A stretch of DNA of 64,000 nucleotides from Luteirhabdus pelagi (lineage in GTDB: Bacteria; Bacteroidota; Bacteroidia; Flavobacteriales; Flavobacteriaceae): positions 686,376 through 750,375 of the forward strand of contig NZ_JAECMS010000001.1 in the NCBI RefSeq assembly GCF_016827595.1, given 5' to 3'. The notes below the pieces were generated by a model. That model made no database searches. It was not told the origin of the DNA and worked only from the letters and a program-made list of their open reading frames with translations. Made by a program: the position numbers and the translations under genes. Of the stretch, positions 7,496 to 15,461 are shown piece by piece. How positions within the stretch are numbered: position 1 is the first letter of the stretch; each line of letters opens with the position of its first letter.

Positions 7496-8893
7496 ATGAA
7501 AGAATCCCAACATATTTTGATTATCGGAGCAGGGCTTTGCGGCAGTCTGCTCGCCTTACGAATGGGGCAGCGTGGCCATAAAGTGACCTTGGTTGAAAAG
7601 CGGCCCGACCTTAGGAAGGTAGATCAGGATGCCGGTCGGTCCATCAACCTGGCCTTAAGCGATCGTGGGTTGAAAGCCTTGCGCTTGGCGGGTGTTGAAG
7701 AGCAGGTAAAGGAACTGTGCATCCCGATGAACGGACGAATGATTCACGATACGGAAGGCAATACGTTTTTGAGCAGGTATAGCGGACGTGAAGACGAATT
7801 TATCAATTCCATCTCGCGGCCAGGCCTAAACAAATTACTGCTCGATGCTGCGGAAGCCTTACCAAATGTTACGCTTCACTTTAACCTAGGCTGTACGTCG
7901 GTCGATTTACCGTCGGCTACCGCTACCTTCAAAAATTACGAAAACGATGAGAAGGTAACGTTTAGTGGCGATGTGCTCTTCGGAACCGATGGTGCCGGTT
8001 CGGCCGTACGAAAAAGTATGTTCAACCATAAAAAATTCCTGTTTAGCTTTTCGCAACAATGGTTGACGCACGGTTATAAGGAATTGGAAATTCCACCGGC
8101 AGAAGATGGCGGGTATAGAACCTTTACAAACGCCCTTCATATTTGGCCACGGGGTGAAGATATGTTAATCGCCCTTCCAAATTTGGATGGCAGTTTCACC
8201 GTAACCCTTTTCTTGCCCTATTCCAACAGCGATTATTGTTTCGATACGCTGACCACTCCTAAAATGGTCACCGAATATTTTGAAAAGGAATTTCCCGACG
8301 CGCTAGAGTTGATGCCACACTTGGCAGAGGAGTTTTTTAACAATCCTACCGGTCCCTTGGGTACCATAAAATGCAGTCCGTGGAGCTGCTATGGCAAAAA
8401 CCTGCTGATGGGCGATGCCGCCCATGCGATTGTTCCCTTTTACGGGCAAGGCATGAACGCTTCGTTTGAAGATGTGTATGTATTTGATCAGATGATGGAC
8501 GAACATGACAACTGGGAATCCTTATTTCAGGCCTACGAAGCGAAGCGAAAAAAAGATACGGATGCGATTGCCGATTTGGCGGTCGATAATTTCCATGAAA
8601 TGAAGGAGCATACGGCCAGTCCGCTATTTCAACAAAAGCGAAAACTGGAAACCGCCTTCGAAAAGGAATTTCCGCAGGAATATTTCAGCAAATATTCGCT
8701 GGTCACCTTCCATGAGGATATTCCCTATTCCGAAGCCATGAAAAGAGGCCGCGCCCAAGACAAGGCAATGCTAAATTTAATCGATGATGGCAAATTACCC
8801 GAATCGCTTTCACTCCGTGAAAAGTTGGAAGCCGTAAAGAAAGAGACCGAAGAAATTTTACACGACGATGCAGTAGTCCGAAACTTAAAATAA
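7496..8893 (+). CDS. kmo: Kynurenine 3-monooxygenase
   Basis: A 465-residue FAD-dependent aromatic hydroxylase that turns kynurenine into 3-hydroxykynurenine using NADPH and O2. The Rossmann FAD motif is at the N-terminus (ILIIGAGLCGSLLAL, about residues 8-22, then a VEKR acidic end), followed by GRSINLALSDRGLKAL and a second FAD motif LLMGDAAHAIVPFYGQGMNA near residue 303. The bacterial enzyme lacks the eukaryotic C-terminal membrane segment, as here. The ATG at 7496 is preferred over an in-frame TTG 21 nt upstream. With kynU it converts kynurenine to 3-hydroxyanthranilate. Confidence 0.95.
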   Translation: MKESQHILIIGAGLCGSLLALRMGQRGHKVTLVEKRPDLRKVDQDAGRSINLALSDRGLKALRLAGVEEQVKELCIPMNGRMIHDTEGNTFLSRYSGREDEFINSISRPGLNKLLLDAAEALPNVTLHFNLGCTSVDLPSATATFKNYENDEKVTFSGDVLFGTDGAGSAVRKSMFNHKKFLFSFSQQWLTHGYKELEIPPAEDGGYRTFTNALHIWPRGEDMLIALPNLDGSFTVTLFLPYSNSDYCFDTLTTPKMVTEYFEKEFPDALELMPHLAEEFFNNPTGPLGTIKCSPWSCYGKNLLMGDAAHAIVPFYGQGMNASFEDVYVFDQMMDEHDNWESLFQAYEAKRKKDTDAIADLAVDNFHEMKEHTASPLFQQKRKLETAFEKEFPQEYFSKYSLVTFHEDIPYSEAMKRGRAQDKAMLNLIDDGKLPESLSLREKLEAVKKETEEILHDDAVVRNLK

Positions 8894-8905
8894 TTTCAAG
8901 ACCTT

Positions 8906-9120
8906 GACCTCACAGGTTTTTGAAACCTGTGAGGTCTAAAAGAAAAAAACACCTGCTGGGTTTCAAAAAACCCGGTGATGACCCGCTGGGTTTAAAACAC
9001 CCGGTGGGTCTAAAACACCAACCAACCCGCTGCGTTTCAAAAAACCCGGTGGGTCTAAAAAACTGACCGACCCGCTGGGTTTACCAAACCCGGTGGGTCT
9101 AAAAGAAAACACCCGGTGGG
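8906..9120. repeat. Array of REP-like palindromes between kmo and the ridA-family gene
   Basis: The first element is a perfect 14-bp stem, GACCTCACAGGTTT / AAACCTGTGAGGTC with a 3-nt loop (8906-8936). It is followed by four or five imperfect relatives of the form GACCCGCTGGGTTT...AAACCCGGTGGGTC, separated by TCTAAAA. The last copies are only half units (ACCCGGTGGGTCTAAAAG). The unit length and the lack of unique spacers rule out CRISPR. These look like repetitive extragenic palindromes; as RNA they would form a series of hairpins between two genes of one operon. Confidence 0.75.
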
Positions 9121-9137
9121 TCTAAAAGAAAACAACC

Positions 9138-9563
9138 ATGAGCAACAAAAACAGACTAGTAGAAGGAAAAGCAACCCCTCGAGGCGCCTATCCACACGTA
9201 AAACGTGTAGGCGATTTTATTTTTATCAGTGGCACGAGCTCCCGAAATTCAGATAATTCGTTCGCCGGCGTACACCAAGTGGATGAAATGGGCAGTATGC
9301 GATTGGATATCGAGGAACAGACCCGTGCGGTGATTGAAAACATTCGTGACTATCTCGCTACCGAAGGGGCTACATTGGAGGATGTGGTCGATATCACTAC
9401 TTTTTTGGTGAACATGAACGACTTCGCGGGCTATAACAAAGCCTATGGCGAGTATTTTAGCAAGGAAAACGGCCCGACACGAACAACAGTGGCCGTACAC
9501 CAATTACCACACCCGCATTTGGTGGTGGAGATTAAGGCGATGGCATATAAGCCAAGGCAATAA
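9138..9563 (+). CDS. RidA family protein, probable 2-aminomuconate deaminase
   Basis: A 141-residue YjgF/YER057c/UK114 (RidA) protein. The conserved arginine in GPTRTTVAV and the glutamate in VVEIKAMA near the C-terminus, which bind the imine/carboxylate and position water in active RidA enzymes, are present. General RidA proteins hydrolyse enamines. The version found beside ACMS decarboxylase and aminomuconate semialdehyde dehydrogenase genes is the 2-aminomuconate deaminase (AmnD/NbaF type), releasing ammonia to give 4-oxalocrotonate. The context here supports that reading, but the enzymatic role is inferred. It is preceded by the palindrome array and followed by a GC-rich inverted repeat. 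Confidence 0.85.
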   Translation: MSNKNRLVEGKATPRGAYPHVKRVGDFIFISGTSSRNSDNSFAGVHQVDEMGSMRLDIEEQTRAVIENIRDYLATEGATLEDVVDITTFLVNMNDFAGYNKAYGEYFSKENGPTRTTVAVHQLPHPHLVVEIKAMAYKPRQ

Positions 9564-9574
9564 GCCGTACGCTG

Positions 9575-9606
9575 CCCGCCCGTACCGAACGGTAAGTTCG
9601 GGCGGG
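9575..9606. repeat. GC-rich inverted repeat after the ridA-family gene
   Basis: The arms CCCGCCCG and CGGGCGGG enclose a second palindrome, TACCGAACGGTA. It is the same element type as at 311-366. It has no T-tract, so it is not a classical terminator. Confidence 0.65.
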
Positions 9607-9635
9607 TAGGCTGTAAGCAAAGCACTATCTTAATT

Positions 9636-10463
9636 ATGAAGAATCAGCTACTATTTAGTTTTCTCTTTACACTCATGTTCTGCGGAAGTAAGGCGCAGGA
9701 GGTACCTAATGTTATAAAGGAACCGTTGTCTATTGGTGAAACCCTAACGTTTACCTCTTCGGTGTTAGGGGAAGAACGACAATTAAATGTCTATTTGCCG
9801 AATGGCTACGCTGAAAATAAGGACAAAGAATATCCGGTCATCTATCTGTTGGATGGATCCATGGATGAAGATTTTATCCATATTGCCGGCTTGGTGCAGT
9901 TTGGCTCTTTTTCTTGGATTGAAATGGTGCCAGAATCAATCGTCGTCGGCATTGCGAACGTAAATCGAAATCGCGATTATACCTACCCTTCCACCGATAA
10001 AGAATACGTCAACAAATATCCCGAAACGGGACATTCTGAAGCTTTTATTCAATTTGTTGAAGAAGAAGTACAGCCATTGGTGGAAAATACCTTCCGGGTC
10101 ACCGACGAAAAAACCTTAATTGGACAATCCCTAGGGGGTTTGGTAGCGACGGAAATACTATTTAAAAAACCTGATCTCTTCACCAATTATATTATTGTAA
10201 GTCCCAGTTTATGGTACGATTATGAATCCCTACTGAAAATGAAGCCAGTCTCCTACAAGGGCGAAAAGAAAATCTTTATCGCCGTAGGAAAGGAAGGTGA
10301 AGTTATGGAGCGCGTGGCAAATGAATTATATGAAAAGCTCCAGAAAGAAAAGGGAAAGAAAACAACCCTTGGCTTTAAATTCTTACCTGAGCAGGATCAT
10401 GGCGATGCCTTGCATCTAGCGGTGTATCATGCTTTTGAAACGCTCTTCGCAAAAAAGAAATAA
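9636..10463 (+). CDS. Secreted alpha/beta hydrolase (esterase D / IroE-like)
   Basis: A 275-residue protein with a signal peptide (residues 1-20, ending SKAQ). The rest matches the putative esterase family PF00756: YPVIYLLDGSMDEDFIHI, then the nucleophile elbow GQSLGG with Ser at about residue 164, and a C-terminal HGDALH carrying the likely catalytic histidine. Family members hydrolyse siderophore esters, S-formylglutathione or other esters, and the substrate here is unknown. Export makes a role as the cytoplasmic formylkynurenine amidase of this island unlikely. The aldehyde dehydrogenase gene starts 1 bp after its stop codon. Confidence 0.85.
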   Translation: MKNQLLFSFLFTLMFCGSKAQEVPNVIKEPLSIGETLTFTSSVLGEERQLNVYLPNGYAENKDKEYPVIYLLDGSMDEDFIHIAGLVQFGSFSWIEMVPESIVVGIANVNRNRDYTYPSTDKEYVNKYPETGHSEAFIQFVEEEVQPLVENTFRVTDEKTLIGQSLGGLVATEILFKKPDLFTNYIIVSPSLWYDYESLLKMKPVSYKGEKKIFIAVGKEGEVMERVANELYEKLQKEKGKKTTLGFKFLPEQDHGDALHLAVYHAFETLFAKKK

Positions 10464-10464
10464 C

Positions 10465-11919
10465 ATGGAAAAGATTCTGAACTATATCGATGGCGAATAC
10501 CGCGAACCACAAAGTGGAAAGTGGTTGGATAATTACGAACCAGCTTCTGGGGAGGTATATTCCAAAATTGCGGATAGCGATGCGAGTGATGTTGCCGCTG
10601 CTTATGAGGCTGCCAAAAATGCCTTCCCGGAATGGAGCAATACCCCTATCGAAAAACGCAGCCGCATCTTGATGAAGATTGCCGATCTGATTGAAGAAAA
10701 CCTTTATCGCTTAGCGGAAGCTGAAAGCAAGGACAACGGTAAACCCTTATCCTTAGCCACAACCATCGATATTCCAAGAGCTTCTGCCAATTTTCGCTTC
10801 TTTGCCAACGCCATCACCCAGTTCTCGAGTGAAGCCCATGAAAGTGTCGGATTACAGACCATGAATTTCACCTTGCGTCAGCCGCTGGGCGTAGTAGGCT
10901 GTATTTCGCCATGGAATTTACCGCTCTATTTATTCACTTGGAAAGTAGCACCTGCCATTGCCGCCGGAAATTGTGTGGTCGCCAAACCAAGTGAAGTCAC
11001 GCCTCTTACGGCATTTTTGTTGGGTGAAATCCTTACGGAAGCGGGACTGCCCAAAGGTGTTTTAAATATTGTGCATGGTACCGGCCCATCGGCGGGCCAG
11101 GCCATTGTGGAGCATGCTGACATCAAGGCGATTTCTTTTACGGGGGGTACCAAAACCGGTGAACACATTGCAAGAACGGCTGCCCCGATGTTTAAAAAAT
11201 TATCGTTGGAGCTCGGCGGAAAGAATCCAAACCTCATCTTTGGCGATTGTGACTATGAAAAAGCGCTGAATGTTTCGGTACGCTCAAGTTTTGCCAACCA
11301 AGGACAGATTTGTTTGTGCGGTAGCCGTATGTATATCGAGGCGTCCATCTACGATCAGTTTAAAAATGATTTTGTTGAAAAAGTCAAAGCCTTACAGGTT
11401 GGCCACCCTTCCGAAGCCGACACCAATATCGGGGCAGTGGTTTCAAAACCGCATATGGAAAAAGTCCAATCATATATCAAGTTAGCAAAAAAAGAAGGCG
11501 CTACGCTGCTGTATGGTGGTGAAGCGGTTACCATAGAAGGATATGAAAATGGCTATTACCTACAACCTACCATTTTGGAAGTCGACGACAATACCTGTCG
11601 CATTCAACAGGAAGAGGTGTTCGGACCCCTGGTAACATTGATGAAGTTTTCTTCGGAAGAAGAAGCATTGGCATTAGCGAATGGTGTGAAATACGGACTT
11701 TCCGCCACCCTTTGGACCCAAAACTTGGACAGGACCATGAGACTATCAAAACAGTTGGAGGCTGGTATCGTTTGGGTGAATACCTGGTTGAATCGCGATC
11801 TACGCACGCCATTTGGGGGAATGAAGCAAAGCGGCGTCGGCCGTGAAGGCGGGTTTGAAGCCTTACGCTTCTTCACCGAACCGAAGAATGTGTGTATTCA
11901 GTTTGGCGATAGGCTGTAG
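10465..11919 (+). CDS. Aldehyde dehydrogenase, probable 2-aminomuconic 6-semialdehyde dehydrogenase
   Basis: A 484-residue NAD(P)+-dependent aldehyde dehydrogenase. Landmarks are the NAD-binding region (SFTGGTKTGEHIA), the general base Glu in LELGGKNPN (about residue 253), the catalytic Cys in NQGQICLCGSRMY (about residue 285) and the late EEVFGPLV and PFGGMKQSGVGREGG motifs. The length is typical. Position between a RidA-type deaminase and ACMS decarboxylase, and the resemblance to ALDH8/hydroxymuconic-semialdehyde dehydrogenases, point to oxidation of 2-aminomuconate semialdehyde to 2-aminomuconate. The ATG at 10465 avoids a long overlap with the esterase gene. Confidence 0.92.
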   Translation: MEKILNYIDGEYREPQSGKWLDNYEPASGEVYSKIADSDASDVAAAYEAAKNAFPEWSNTPIEKRSRILMKIADLIEENLYRLAEAESKDNGKPLSLATTIDIPRASANFRFFANAITQFSSEAHESVGLQTMNFTLRQPLGVVGCISPWNLPLYLFTWKVAPAIAAGNCVVAKPSEVTPLTAFLLGEILTEAGLPKGVLNIVHGTGPSAGQAIVEHADIKAISFTGGTKTGEHIARTAAPMFKKLSLELGGKNPNLIFGDCDYEKALNVSVRSSFANQGQICLCGSRMYIEASIYDQFKNDFVEKVKALQVGHPSEADTNIGAVVSKPHMEKVQSYIKLAKKEGATLLYGGEAVTIEGYENGYYLQPTILEVDDNTCRIQQEEVFGPLVTLMKFSSEEEALALANGVKYGLSATLWTQNLDRTMRLSKQLEAGIVWVNTWLNRDLRTPFGGMKQSGVGREGGFEALRFFTEPKNVCIQFGDRL

Positions 11920-11929
11920 GTAGTAAGCT

Positions 11930-12062
11930 ATAGGCTATACCATACTCCATACCTGTCTGCCCTGTCTGCCGACAGGCAGGCGACAGGCAGGCTCCATTCT
12001 CCATTCTCCATTCTCAATACTCAATACTCAATACTCAATACTCAATTCAAGCGAAGTGTATC
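11930..12062. repeat. Short heptamer array with nested CCTGTC palindrome
   Basis: Between two convergent genes lie TAGGCTATA-like units, a nested palindrome at 11952-11993 (CCTGTCTGCC paired with GGCAGGCGACAGG), then TCCATTC and CTCAATA tandem heptamers. It is the same architecture as the arrays at 1-1182 and 3440-3835, in a third location. Confidence 0.75.
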
Positions 12063-12074
12063 GAGAACAGTCAC

Positions 12075-13082
12075 TTATTCCCCCTCATCAGCCCCATACA
12101 ACAATTCGATAAAATCGTGCTTGTCGATAGCGCCAACATAATTTTGTAATTTGACATTTCGAAGCGATTTTTCAATTTCACCTTTATCGTATCGCAACCC
12201 TACTAAGCGGTCTTCCAAATCGGAAATGGGCTGGTTTCCGAAGAAATCACCATAAATCGTCAGTTCCTCTATCACTCCCTTTTCAACAAAAATCCGTAAA
12301 TCGACCGTACCCGCATCAAAGCGTTTTTCACGTTGAATGTTGAATTTCGGCGAACGTCCGAAGTTCCAATCCCAAGTATCGTACTTCTCCTCCTTCAGCG
12401 CATGAACTTTTTTCCACTCTGTATCGGTTAAGTGATAGGTTTCAAAATCGTCACGATCGTCGTATAACCCTTTTAATATCTTCGACCGAAAAGAGAGAAT
12501 ATCCATTTTCTCATCCAAAAATTCCGAAATATTGGCCACCCGACTGCGCACCGACTTATGACCTTTACTCTGAATCTTGCTCATTTTTACATTCAGTGCG
12601 TTGGCTACTTCACCTAATTCGCTATCCAGCAATAAAGTTCCGTGACTCAGCATTCTTTTTCCTGTTGAAAATTGGGCGTTACCCGATATTTTTCGTCCGT
12701 CGACCACCACATCGTTCCGACCTTTCATCTCGGCCTGAACCCCCATATCATGCAATACCTTTACGACAGGTGCCGTCACTTTTTTAAAGTTGTTTAGGCT
12801 TTTGATATCATGGTCGGTGATAAAAGAGAAGTTCAAATTTCCAAAGTCATGATAGACGGCACCCCCACCGGAAACACGTCGCACCACATGAATCCCTTTT
12901 TCCTCTACATACTCATGATTGATTTCCTCTAAGGTGTTTTGGTTTCGACCGATAATGATGGACGGTTCATTGATATAAAATAAGAGGTAATCCTGCCCAC
13001 CGTTGAAATTTCGAACGATATATTCCTCCAATGCCAAATTAAGGTGTGGATCGTTTATGCCTTCGTTTTCAATAAATACCAT
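12075..13082 (-). CDS. lplA: Lipoate--protein ligase
   Basis: A 335-residue ligase that activates free lipoate with ATP and attaches it to a lysine of E2/GcvH proteins. The biotin/lipoate ligase fold is shown by NLALEEYIVRN, the lipoate-binding loop RRVSGGGAVYHDFGNLNFSF (about residues 69-88) and GRKISGNAQ (about 129-137). The C-terminal part (about 245-335, FNIQREKRFDAGTVDLRIF) is the accessory domain of the long LplA form. It is transcribed against its neighbours and is not obviously part of the kynurenine pathway, although the pathway's products feed lipoate-dependent 2-oxo-acid dehydrogenases. Confidence 0.93.
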   Translation of the reverse strand: MVFIENEGINDPHLNLALEEYIVRNFNGGQDYLLFYINEPSIIIGRNQNTLEEINHEYVEEKGIHVVRRVSGGGAVYHDFGNLNFSFITDHDIKSLNNFKKVTAPVVKVLHDMGVQAEMKGRNDVVVDGRKISGNAQFSTGKRMLSHGTLLLDSELGEVANALNVKMSKIQSKGHKSVRSRVANISEFLDEKMDILSFRSKILKGLYDDRDDFETYHLTDTEWKKVHALKEEKYDTWDWNFGRSPKFNIQREKRFDAGTVDLRIFVEKGVIEELTIYGDFFGNQPISDLEDRLVGLRYDKGEIEKSLRNVKLQNYVGAIDKHDFIELLYGADEGE

Positions 13083-13191
13083 AGTCTGTTTTCTTCTTCA
13101 CAATTTTCCATAAAAATACGGATTTATAGCCGAAGCTACCATCTTCAGCAAAACGCCGTTTACGGAATCTGAATTCCGCAGAAAATCTTAG

Positions 13192-13199
13192 TATCTTTA
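13192..13199 (+). promoter_or_regulatory. -7 box (TATCTTTA) upstream of the SDR gene
   Basis: Matches TAnnTTTG at seven of eight positions, 14 nt before the SDR start codon in a divergent intergenic region. The -33 element is unclear. Confidence 0.5.
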
Positions 13200-13213
13200 C
13201 GGAAAAACAACGC

Positions 13214-13999
13214 ATGAATCTAGACCTAACCGATAAAAATGCCATGGTTTGCGGTAGTACCGCAGGAATTGGCAAAGCGACTGCCAAGCAATTGGCAGAA
13301 CTGGGGGCAACGGTAACCCTTGTTGCCCGAAATGAAGAAAAACTGAAGGAAACGCTTATCGAGCTCGATCATAAGGAAGGGCAAAAACATAATTATTATG
13401 TGGCCGATTTCTCGAATCCAGAGCAAGTAAAAGCGGTAGCACAGAAAGCAGCGGAAAACAAGACCTTTCATATATTGATCAATAACACGGGCGGACCAAA
13501 AGGCGGACCTATTTTCGATGCGGAAACGGATGAGTTTACAAACGCCTTTTCGCAGCATTTGGTTTGTAACCAGATTTTGGTGCAGGCCTTGGTTCCAGGA
13601 ATGAAGGAAGCCGATTACGGACGCATTATCAATATCATATCAACCTCGGTGAAACAGCCAATCGACGGACTTGGTGTTAGCAATACCATCCGTGGTGCCG
13701 TGGCCAATTGGAGCAAGACCTTGGCGAACGAACTGGGCCAATACGGTATTACCGTAAACAATGTATTGCCTGGCTTTACGGCGACAGACCGTTTGGAAAA
13801 TATAATTGACAAAGCAGCACAGCGATTTGATGGCGATACATCAAAAGCGCGTAACTTTATGCAGAGCATTGTTCCGGCAAGGCGATTTGCACAACCGGGC
13901 GAAATTGCGAATGCCGTTGCTTTTTTATCAAGTGAAGCCGCGAGCTACATCAACGGGATCAATTTACCGGTTGACGGCGGACGCACGAAGAGTTTATAG
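13214..13999 (+). CDS. Atypical short-chain dehydrogenase/reductase
   Basis: A 261-residue SDR with the cofactor loop GSTAGIG (residues 14-20), NNTGG at about 90-94 and the family C-terminus (INLPVDGGRTKSL). The catalytic Ser region (NIISTS, about 140-145) is present, but aligning with the classical YxxxK motif puts Ser156 and Arg160 in VSNTIRGAVANW where the Tyr and Lys should be. This SNxxRxxxxxW variant is found in a recognisable SDR subgroup annotated as FabG-like, so it is probably not a defect, but the usual proton-relay chemistry cannot operate. It lies upstream of ACMS decarboxylase and may act on a semialdehyde intermediate (inference). Confidence 0.88.
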   Translation: MNLDLTDKNAMVCGSTAGIGKATAKQLAELGATVTLVARNEEKLKETLIELDHKEGQKHNYYVADFSNPEQVKAVAQKAAENKTFHILINNTGGPKGGPIFDAETDEFTNAFSQHLVCNQILVQALVPGMKEADYGRIINIISTSVKQPIDGLGVSNTIRGAVANWSKTLANELGQYGITVNNVLPGFTATDRLENIIDKAAQRFDGDTSKARNFMQSIVPARRFAQPGEIANAVAFLSSEAASYINGINLPVDGGRTKSL

Positions 14000-14060
14000 G
14001 AGCACCCATTGCGTGAGCGATAGCAGCGGCATCCAATTTTGGTGGTTTCGCTGAGTTTGA

Positions 14061-14100
14061 CAGCCCTTCGACAGGCTCAGGGTGACAAATCAGAGTGACA
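14061..14100. repeat. Dispersed repeat: CCCTTCGACAGGCTCAGGGTGAC
   Basis: The stretch around 14063-14086 (CAGCCCTTCGACAGGCTCAG, then GGTGACA) is the intergenic palindromic sequence seen repeated in very many bacterial genomes, and it is followed by the echo CAGAGTGACA. CCCTTCGAC...GGGTGAC forms an imperfect stem. It lies between the SDR and ACMS decarboxylase genes in about 200 bp without a gene. Confidence 0.6.
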
Positions 14101-14204
14101 GTTCCTGTGATAAGTTTAGGAAAATTCTGGATCACCAAAATTGATATAGCGGATAGCGCGGCCGTAGGACACGCCCAAAAAACAACCAACAAAAAAAGAC
14201 CCAC

Positions 14205-15290
14205 ATGAAACGAAAATTGCGAATTAACGGTCACTCCCACTTACTTCCCTATCCTGAGGAGATCCCACAATTTATGAAGGACAAGGGCATCTTTTGGGTC
14301 GATAAGGACCGAAAGTTTATGCTTCAAAAAGATTGGAGCCGCCCCGTTACCGATTCAAGTTTCTTTCTGAAGGAAAAGTTGGAATGGATGGAACGATATA
14401 AAATCGACCATGCCGTGGTGCTGAACCTTTCCCAATTGTATGGAAATGGACTTCGTGTGGAAGAAATGAAGCAAGCCTTACGGTTTCAGAATGATTTCAA
14501 TGCAAAGGTACAGCATGAAAATCCCTCAAAATTTACCTGTGGCTTTGTGGTACACCCAGGATTTGTACGCGGTGCCTTATGGGAAATCGAGCGCTGTGTG
14601 GAAGAGCTTGGATTACAGTTACTGTGTTTGCCAACGCATTATATGGACACCATCGGGACCTGGCGCTGTATTTTTGATGAAGAGAACGAGCCGATCTTTG
14701 AGCTGGCAAGTAAGTATAACCTAGCGGTGGAGATCCATCCGTATGATGGTGAAAAATTTATCAAATTGGAAAATACCGCGTGGCGCTTTCACCTTATCTG
14801 GATGCTGGCACAATGTGCCGATGCCTATCATTTCCTGACGCTTAATGGCTATGCCGACAAATATCCGAACATGCGGACCTGTTTTGCACATGGTGGGCAG
14901 TTGGCACAGATCAATTTGGGACGCAGAATCCAAGGATTTGACGGTCGACCCGATTTGTTTGAAGGCAAGGTGCACCCAAGAAAAGCAGTAGGCCATAAAA
15001 ATATCTTCTTCGATACCTTAGTGCATGATACCGGTTCCTTAAAACTATTGGTAGAGAACCAAGGGGCGAAGCAGGTCTTGGTTGGATTGGACGACCCCTA
15101 TCCGTTGGGTGAAATGGAAAGCGCCCCACAATCTTCCTACCCAGGAAAGATTTTGGATTTAGCGATGAAGCGCGACATCATTACATCCGATCAGGCCGAT
15201 AGCATGTGGCACGACAATGTAATACAGTGGCTTTGTGGCGACGATGAAGAAGCGAAGAAAAAGTTAGTAGCACGGATTGAAGGAAACTAA
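14205..15290 (+). CDS. 2-amino-3-carboxymuconate-6-semialdehyde decarboxylase (ACMSD)
   Basis: A 361-residue amidohydrolase-superfamily decarboxylase. ACMSD removes CO2 from the unstable ring-opening product of 3-hydroxyanthranilate, diverting it from quinolinate and NAD synthesis toward 2-aminomuconate. Metal ligands are visible as NGHSHLLP (the HxH at residues 10 and 12), EIHPYDG (His about 177), CFAHGGQ (His about 228) and GLDDPYP (Asp about 294). The W/YxxP substrate region and length match the family. The partners KMO, KynU, aldehyde dehydrogenase and RidA are all nearby, but the dioxygenase that makes its substrate is not in the window. Confidence 0.93.
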   Translation: MKRKLRINGHSHLLPYPEEIPQFMKDKGIFWVDKDRKFMLQKDWSRPVTDSSFFLKEKLEWMERYKIDHAVVLNLSQLYGNGLRVEEMKQALRFQNDFNAKVQHENPSKFTCGFVVHPGFVRGALWEIERCVEELGLQLLCLPTHYMDTIGTWRCIFDEENEPIFELASKYNLAVEIHPYDGEKFIKLENTAWRFHLIWMLAQCADAYHFLTLNGYADKYPNMRTCFAHGGQLAQINLGRRIQGFDGRPDLFEGKVHPRKAVGHKNIFFDTLVHDTGSLKLLVENQGAKQVLVGLDDPYPLGEMESAPQSSYPGKILDLAMKRDIITSDQADSMWHDNVIQWLCGDDEEAKKKLVARIEGN

Positions 15291-15461
15291 TGTAGAATTC
15301 AGAATTTAGAATTATGAATTATGTGCGATGATTTCGAGAGCCCTGATTGCCATCAGGCAGGCTCAATCACCGTACTATAATTACTTAACACTATTAACTA
15401 ACCTCTAGAGACTAGAGACTTAAGACCATCGACTAACAACTACAGACTACAGACTTAAGAC
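15291..15461. repeat. Short heptamer-repeat stretch between ACMSD and the methyltransferase
   Basis: Units such as AGAATTC/AGAATTT/ATGAATT, then ATCAGGCAGGCTCAATC (a half copy of the GGCAGGC palindrome), then AGACTAC/AGACTTA/CGACTAA units run up to the start of the methyltransferase gene. The periodicity is again 7 bp. No gene or clear promoter is seen. Confidence 0.7.

Noticed and set aside
8906-9120. Possible CRISPR array between kmo and the ridA-family gene
   Set aside because: The units are palindromic and contiguous, spacers are only a few A-rich bases and not unique, and no cas gene is present.
9636-10463. The alpha/beta hydrolase as the missing kynurenine formamidase
   Set aside because: It has a signal peptide and matches the esterase D/IroE family, not the cyclase-type or arylformamidase families.
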